IMG/VR virus record: IMGVR_UViG_3300013132_005564
Span: 1-64,000 of that record
Strand: one strand, 5' to 3'
DNA length: 64,000 bases
Origin: a virus
Shown: positions 16,601-25,600 of the stretch, in pieces
How positions within the stretch are numbered: the stretch's first letter is position 1
How the letters are laid out: every line of letters begins with the position of its first letter
Notes under the pieces: model-generated
Seen by the model: the letters and a program-made list of their open reading frames with translations, nothing else
Database searches by the model: none
What the model was told of the DNA's origin: nothing
Translations under genes and position numbers: made by a program

Positions 16601-19600
16601 AAAAGCGTCACGGGTCGCAAGACCCGAAAGCCCGGGAAAGCGAAGAATAAATAAGGTTGACCCGACCTTCAGCCAGATCTACGAGTCGCTGAGGGATTCC
16701 GGCCCGGACGGGCTCACCGCACCCCAGAGATTGCGCGTGGCGGCGATGATCCGTCTGCGTGACTCCATCAACAACAAGATAACGGCGATGCGGGTCGCCG
16801 GATCCAGGAGGCGCACGTCCCATCTTGGACCGGAAATACAGGAGCTAAACGACGGGATCAAGGGGGCGCGGGAGACGGCCGCCGAGGTCGCCAGAGTCGT
16901 CGTCGGATCAAAAGACGACTTCCTCAATTCCGCCATAAAAACCGCCAACTCAAAACAGGACGACGACCTCGACGCGTCGCTCAATTTCAGGTCGTTCGAC
17001 GCCCTGTCGGACGCCGGCGGAGACGTCGCCAAGGCGTCGCGAATCCTCGGCATGGACGGGGATGTTGTGCTTCTTCGGGCGGCGGCGCACTCAATGAGGC
17101 TGGCCGCCTCCGCTGGACCGGCAAGGCGGCGCATCGCGAGACTCTCCGAGAAACTCAGGCACAAGCTCACCTCTGCAGAGTCCGTCACGCTGAGGATGTG
17201 GATCAACGGAGCCTCGGACTCAGACATAATCGACAGGTTCCCGGCGTTTGCCGACGAGAGGGCCGTCGTCGCCCAGAGGATAAACGCGTTGAGGAAAATA
17301 GGAATAGATCCGACCTCGCCCGAGATGCTGTCCGAGGTCAAGTCCGGAAGGATCTTCTACGACGAGTTCGGTCTCTTCGCCGAGTTGGTGGACGACGCAG
17401 GGCAAACGACGCTGAACCGCCTGGGGGACGGACCGATGGGCGGAATGAACAAGGGCGTCCGTCGCGTGGTGTCCGCCGATTTCGGCGACGGGAGGCGCGA
17501 CTACGCCGTCACGAGGACGATTTCGCGCGACAGGGCCAGCTACGGAGACGAGCTCGTGATGCTGGTTCCGATCAACGGCGACGACGAAGCGACCGTGTCC
17601 ACGCTCATTGGCAGGGCGCTACTCGGGGGTGACTTGCGGGCCTCCAGCGTGGAGTTCCCCGCCGTGATCCGAAGCTCACGCGGGAGGGTTGTCGGGGTGA
17701 CCGACGCATCGGGGAGGAACGTCCCCCTGTTCGGAGAGAGGTCCATAAACGCCTCCCAAGCCCTGGTGGCGACCGAGTCGGCCGCGGCGGAGGAGAGGGC
17801 GTCCGAGCTGATCAAATCAATACGCGACAACGACTCCGCGTCGAGGATAAAGATGGACCAGGACGTGGAGGTCGCCGGAAGGCGCTCGACCAGCCTGAGG
17901 CTGGCCCTCGATCACCTCCTGCAGACCGGGGATTGGATCGGTGGCGACCTCGGCGTGACCGGCCGCGTGCCGGACAGGGACGTGATGTTCTCGTTCGGAC
18001 TGGACGCCGACGACGACGGGAGCCCGATCGTCCCCAACAACTCAACCCAGGACGAGTTCAACGCGAGGGCGGTCTCCGATTTCCTCAGCGACAAACCGGG
18101 CGCGACCGAAGGGGAGATCGACGACTACCTGTCTCGCGTCAACGCGTCGAGGATCGCGCAGGTCAAGAGAAAGGCCGAACTCGCGGCGAAGGAATCGGAT
18201 CGTCTCCGTCACATCAGGGACTCCGCGGAGGAACGCCGTTTGCAAAGAGTGATCGACCTGGAGACGCTCGACCAGAGAATCGCAGAATCGCTCGCGGAGG
18301 AGACGCGGTTCATCTCGTCGCTGAGCGGGGAACAACTCTCCCAGCTGTCGAGGGGCCAGGGCGGGTTTGCGTATGTCGTCCACAAGGGACCGGACAGGCT
18401 CAAGGACGGAGTCCTCGACCCGAGCAAGTCGGCTGGCGTGGACAGGTCGGTCGCCGAGGTCGCTGGCCAGGGCGACACCCGCGGAGCGAACAGGCAGTAC
18501 ATCCAGCGCTTCGTGCAGTCCTACGACAACAAGAGACAAATGGTCTCCTCCGCCGACGACATGATGGCGAGGATTTCGCGCGGAGAACGACAGCTGACCG
18601 TGGACCAGTCGATAAGAAGGTCGCTGAAGGCCGCGTCCCCGCTGATCGCGAGAATCGCCTCCGACTCGGGTTTCCTCAACCTCGACGAGCTCCCAGAGCA
18701 GAAAATTTCCGAGGTCATCAGGGATTTGACGAGGTTCTCCGAATCCCAGCGGGACGACCTCGCGCGCTACGAGGGGATCATGGGGGCCATACGGCGGTAC
18801 GGCGGCACGAACGCCGACCAGCTCCTGTCGGCGGAGGCCGACCCGATCTCGGCCCTGAGCTCACTGAACTTCTATGGCAGGTACGCCGACGCCGACCTGC
18901 CGCGTGACGTCGTGCAGTTTGAGGATGGTTTCGTTGACAACCTGACGAGGAGGTGGAATCCGACCGACGAGGAAATGCTGGAACGCTGGAACGGGTTGGG
19001 CGGAATCCGCGGCGGTGCGTTCGTGGTCCACGGCAAGAGGGATTCCCAGATAGTCAGCGGAGGCCTGCTCGGTCCAACGTCGGAGGCCCAGATAATTTCG
19101 CCACTGAAGCCGTTGGTCGGGTTCTCCACCCCCGTGAGATTGTACGGACAACGGCAGGACGACGACCCGGAGTCCCTAATCCCGATGCTCGGCCCGGCGC
19201 TCGCCGCGAGGGCGATAAAGATGCACAAGAGGGACGGCGAGATAGACATCGAGAGACTGCTCATCGACCCGGACCTAGCTCCAGACGGCTTCGTCGGTTA
19301 CCCCGACGGCGCCTCCGCCGGAATGGCTTCCGCGGACACGACGGACGACGAGTCCCGGACGTACTCGGACTATCGGAATTCGTTGACGCCCCGAGGAAAA
19401 TTGTTCGACGCGCGACTGAGCGGCCTACTACGGGAAGACGTCAATTTCGATCAAATGATCTTCAACGAGGACGACGCGAATTTCTTCAGAAAAACTTACT
19501 CGGAATTAGTTGAGGACAGAAAGAATCCCAGCGAAGCGGACATCTTGAGGCTCGAGGCGCTGATCGACCGCGCCGAGGCCTTCTATCTCCCGTTCCGTCG

Positions 19601-22600
19601 CTCGACGATGCCACACGAGCTCGAGGCCTCCGGGGCGACGGTGCTGGACATCATGGACGCCCCCGACGACGGTTCGCTCAACGAAAAAATAACGGGTTCG
19701 ACGAAGTTCGTGGCCCCGAGGGAGATTGAGTCGTTGCGAGGGAACAGGAGGTTGCGCGAGCAACTCGTCGGAGTGCCGTTCTTGAATCGGACGCCCGTGT
19801 CCTTTCATTCCTCCCCCACGGGCACCGTCCCCTACATTGCGGTCAGGATAGGCAGAAAGACTTCGGACCTTGACGGCGACACTGAGTTCCACCCAGCATC
19901 CGTGATGAGGTACGTTGCGCTCACGGGGGACGGTCCGGTCAACTGGAATCACCCAAGCATGGCGCAGCCCAACAGGGCCAACGACTGGACGCCCGAGATG
20001 CTCGGGAAGCCTTTCCGCCTGCCCGACGCCGAGGCGGACTTTCATTTGTCCAGGAGGCGGACGATGGACAGGAACCTCTCGCACGTCGGCGACTCGCCCC
20101 AGAAGGTGGTGCTCGGGCTGCGCAGGAGGTACGGACTCCTGAACCCCGACATAGAACAAAACAGACTCTGGTACGACACCGGCGGGTGGCTGGTGAGTCT
20201 CGGGGCGTCTGGGAGTGAACGATTTGCCAAGCAGGGTGCGGCGCTGCCGGGTCGCGAATTCCTCACCGTGACGGAGATGACCCAGCCGAGGCAGCTGGAA
20301 GAGCTGGTGAAAAAGGCAAACGAGGCGGGGAAACCCCTCCTCCTCGAGGTGATGCAGGACATTCGCCCGATTGGAAACAACCTGCGTTCCGAGAAAATTA
20401 TGGACGACATCAGGATGGCGCGCCCCCATCCGAAGACCCTTGACCACGAATACCATCCGCTGATGATTTCGAAACCGAGAATCATCAGGGGTTACGGAAA
20501 CGGCTGGCCGTCCAGTGACGACTTCCAGCCCGACGAAGAAGGTCCAGCCTTCGTCGCCGGCCGGGATGCGCTGACAGGCAGGGAGATTCGCGTCCCACTG
20601 AGACAGGTTCTGATGAGCCACTCACCACCGTCCCGCGAGAGGGGGGAGTTCGATGCGATCGCCTTCGGTCGTTTCGGTTTCTCGACAGAATCGGGACCGA
20701 TGGTGACAGACCGGGCAACCGAGGCCGACTCCGTCAGCGCCGGGATGTCGGGGGACGACCGGTGGAAACCGACGCCAAGCTACGGTGAAGGCAGGCGGCC
20801 AAAGTTCATATACACCGTCGTCGACGCCGTGCTCGGGGACGACAACAGACTTGATCAGTACGGGGTCGTCCGGATCGACGCGGCCTATGTTGCCGCCGGT
20901 CGTATTCCTACGAGGTACATGCTGGACACTATCTACGCGTTGCAGAGCCTGGACGCATCGATCGGTGCGCCGTACGACCACGGGTACCACTTCCTCAGGT
21001 TCGTGTACCCGAGCTCCGGGCCGACAGAAGGACTCAAGAGCGACGCGGTCAGGATGATACTCGATCCCACCATCGTCTTCGGACGGTGGAACCCTGACGA
21101 GAAGCGACTCTACATCCTTGCGCGAGAACCAGACATGTCGGGGGATTGGAACGTCGCGCTGTATCCCCTCGACGATTTTCCCACGGGACCCAACAAATAC
21201 GACTGGACTCGCCGAGAACTGATAGAGCACCCAGACGTGACAAGCGGAACTCTGTCAACGTACGTTCTCGGCAGGGAAATGGGCCCTGACGGCAAGTGGC
21301 GCCAGAGGGTTTTCAACACGAGCCGGATGAAAGCGGACACTGGCCCGATGGACGAGGTTTTCCCGATCGGACCGTTGAGCGTCCCGGACCGCGTCGCTAC
21401 CTGGAGCGACGGGCCGACGCCCGAGACGGAGCCGTCCGACGCTCCGAGAATCAAACCAACGGACCCCGCACCGTCAACCGAACCGCGGACGCCGAGGAAG
21501 CGACCCGCCGCGCCCTCTTTCTCCGGGGCAAAGGACGTCCCGACCGAAACCGACGACACGGTCATCGAGGACATGGAGGCTCCGCGACCGGAGGCTTTCG
21601 TTGGCGACGAGCCGACCACAATGCCCGTTGATCCCAAGAAGGTCAAGGAGGCGGAGATCGTCGACAAAACAAAAACCCCGCTGCCCACGGCCCGCGACGT
21701 GGCGATAGGCCTTGCGGCCAACGATCCCGTCGTGATCGAGGCGCGAAGGAACGACGAGGCCAAGTGGTGGCAGAAGCTCAAGCAGAAATTGCTGAGGACA
21801 AAAATACTCAAGACCTGGAACCCCGAGACCAACGAAATCAAGGACGAGAACGACAACGCTGTGCTCAACCCAGTCACGGGCAGGAAGCAGTACCGATTGC
21901 CGTTCAGGGCGGCGTGGAAGCCGTGGGGCAACCCGATCGCCGCAGACGGAACCGAGAGCGACGAGCTCGGGTTCAAGGGCTCGATGGACCTCGCCGGAGG
22001 GTGGCGGGACATTTTCAAAATCATGTCGCGCAAGCGTCTTGCGTTCGTCGACATAGAGACGACCGGAATAGTGGACGACAGGACCGGTGGTCCAGTGCAG
22101 ATCGCCGTCCACGTCGTGGAGCCGGGCGGGGACTGGAACAACCCGAAAATAATCAACGTCTACATTCGACCAGAAGAGGAACTCTCGGACTGGGCCAGGG
22201 ACAACCTGAAAGTCAAGATCGGCGACAAGACAATCCCGATACAGGAGGCGCTGGCTTCGCACCCCGAGATCTTCGTGTCAAAGGAGGAGGCGCGCAAAAT
22301 TTTGGCGGAAGCGGTCGGCAACGACTCCGTGATCATATCGCACAACTGGCGCTCGTTCGACTCGCGGGTATGGAACGACGTGATGGGCGACCATCCCACC
22401 GAGGGATGGGTGGACACCCTTGCGCTGGCCAATTGGTTGTTCGCCGTGGACAAGGAGAGGTTCGGCGTCATGGCCAAACAGCTGAAGGAAGCCCTCGGTG
22501 CTGCCGGCGACTCCAAGGTTGCCCGCAACGCGGCCTACGACCGCCTGTCGACACCTTTCGTCGCATGGCTCAAGAAGGCCGTGAAGATTGACAAGCCGGG

Positions 22601-25600
22601 TGGCAAGTCGTGGGGCAAGAGGTTCCAGGAGAGGATACACGCGATCGACAGGCTTTACCGTTTCGCCACCGGACCGCTGTGGTACAAGGAGAGGTTGTCC
22701 GTAAACGGCAACTGGTGGCCGGATCCGTATGCCTCGACCAAGAACGAGGCGCTCGCCCTGTACTTCGGTCACCCCATCCTCAAGGCTCACGACGCAAACG
22801 CCGACATAGAGGCGACGCGCAGGAACCTGCTCGCCATGATAGAGCTCGGCGACAAGTGGGGCGCGGCGAGGTTCATGTTCGACAGGGACTCAAATGACCT
22901 GCTCGTCAGCAAGGAGGACGAAACGTGGGCGCTGAACTACAGTGCCTGGAAGCAAGCCCATCAGGGGATCGGTGCCCCCACCGAGAACTTGTTCGCTCCG
23001 AGGGACACCAGTGCGCCGGGCGACGCGCCGTCACCATCGGACGGAACCCGTCGTCCGGACGCCCCGGGTGGATCACCGGACGAACCGACAACCCCGAGCG
23101 AACCCTCAGCCCCCGGCGGGGGAGACAGGCCACCGGGCGGTCCTAGACCGCCCAGACCACCGGGGGCGACTCCGCGCGGCCCGACACCGGACCCGGACAG
23201 GGTGCCGAGCGGCTCCTATGGGAACGGCGTCCGGATCTACAAGGGGATCGGCGGAAAGTACGTGGAGATGAACTCGATTGCCCCGGCCACCGACGCGGAA
23301 ACGGCAGCTTTTTTTGTGGCGAACTTGTTCGTTGCCCGCCAGGACGGCATAGGTTTCCAGTTCACATACGGAGTCGCTCCAGACGGAACCCCGAGGACGT
23401 ACAGGCTCCTGTCGATCGAGGTTGTCCCCAAGCCCGGTTTGACACCGGAGGAGGCGAGGAGGGCAGGCATCGGTGGGTTCGTGATCCTCGGGTTGGACGC
23501 CGCCGACGGAAGACAAAAGACGTTCGACTTTGATTTGGTCAACCTCAGGGACAGGGCCTTCACGTCGGAACCCGGATTCACGAAAGTGCCTTTGCCGACC
23601 GACGTGTACGGGGGGAAGGATGAGATGAGCCTCACCAAGGACCAGTACGTCGATCTCTCCAGAAGACGCAGGTTCAACAACGACAACCGGACGACGGACG
23701 GACCCATGGCCGGTATGTCTGGTCTGACGAACAGGGACGGGTACTCCGATTCTCCGTCCTACTGGAGAGTGACCGAGCAGGACGTGGAGGCGGACCGCCT
23801 GAGCGACGCAGGTCTCGCGGAAAGACTCAGGTCCGACAAGGTGAGACTGGAGAATCTCATAAACCTCGGCCCGTCGGGCAACTCAGACGCGTCCAGCGTC
23901 CTCGACTCGATAGCGGCGACGCAGAGGGTGATGAGGATCAGATCCAACCAGGGCCCCGACCACAACGGAATATCCGTGACCAAGGCCGACTCCGACTACT
24001 CGCTCTCGGGCGACTTCGTCGGGGCCCCGGGCACCCTCGGTTCCACATATTCACTGCCGGCGAACCCGACCGAGCTGAGGCGCGAGCTCAGAAGGAACGC
24101 CGATCTATCCGTGAACCTAAACATGGCGCTGCTGTCGGACGGGCCGGGCAGGGCGCTGGACAGGCTCGCACGCATCTCGAGAATTCCGAGGGGGGAGATC
24201 GTCGCCCGACTGACCTCGCACGACTACGGAACGTACGCAGATGCGGCTTCCGAAAGGATATTCATGTCCGTGGCGGACGGTGTTCGTCGGGGCGAGAACA
24301 CCCCGTCATCTCTCGGGTTGCTGGTCGATCCAGCACTCGATCTCCAGCCCGCCTCCGCAGCCGTCGTCGCCTCGTCGCGGGCGATGGGCCTCAACGTTCA
24401 CGGAACTCCAGAGATGATGGTCGGAGATAGGGACAGATACGGAGCGGTGGAGCTGATTGATCTGCTGGCCGATTTCAACGAGACCGTCGGGGACCTCTTC
24501 TCGCTGGCGTCCACAAGCAACGAGACGGACCCACGGTTCAGGGTCAGGTCCAGGGTGATGAGAGGGAAACTTGCAGAGATCGCAAGGGAGGTCGGCAACC
24601 GTCACCATCGCTCGCTGGGCGCAGGCACCGATTCGTTGCAGGCGGGCGCGCAGGCCGGCATGGGCAACCCGGACCCCGACCTGCGCCGCTTGATGAGCGA
24701 GTTCGTGCGAATGGCCCCCTCCATGAATTTCGAGTCCGTCACGGACGCAGGGTTCGACGAGGATTGGAAGCGTCTCTCCGACCAGGTAATCGACGACTTC
24801 GTACGGCGGCCGGGCCGGGGAACGGAGCAGGCGTTCTCCTCGTTCGGCGATGCGCTGAAAGGCAGGGCGAGCGTTGTCGGTCGGACGATCGACCGAATAA
24901 TCGACCCGAGCAAAGCCCCCATCCCGGCGAATTCCCCATTGGGACGCGAGGTGGTCAAGTCCACCGCGAAGATCCTCGCACTCATCTACGACCTGAGGTT
25001 CGGATCGACGGACATGCTCGGACTTCTGGCTTCCACGCCAGGGGCGGGCCCGGGCTCCGGAACCAGCGGGCTGGACGTTACCTACAAGATGATTGATTCC
25101 GGCGCCGCCGCGCTGTTCGCCAGGGGCGGCCGAAAGGCGCTGGTCGCGTATCTGGTGGAGGCCGTGAGCCTTGGTCTGGTGCCTGCCGGCAGGGCCATGG
25201 GGATTCTTGACAGGCTGTCCCCCTCCCCCGGGACCGCGGCGATATCCTCGGGAGCCGAGGCAGCCATGGGTCGGTCGGGCGGTTCCTCGCCGTTCGGCGA
25301 CGCCGACGGAATACCGATACTGAGCGGATCAAAGTGGCTCGACGCGAGGCTGCACGCCATATACGGCTCGGTGGAATACGAGAAAGTTGCCAGAGGCATA
25401 GGCGAGCGTTTCGCCGACCTTGCCTCGCGAGACTGGGACAACCCGACCGACGACGATCTCGTTGACATCCATCATTACTCGCAGATGGTTCAACACGACG
25501 ATTTGATAGAGCGCTTCACCATGACGGGTGGCGGCGCCGCCCCGAGAGGGGGAACGACCGACACTTTTTACGCTGGGCGGAGCGGCTTGGACGTCACCAT

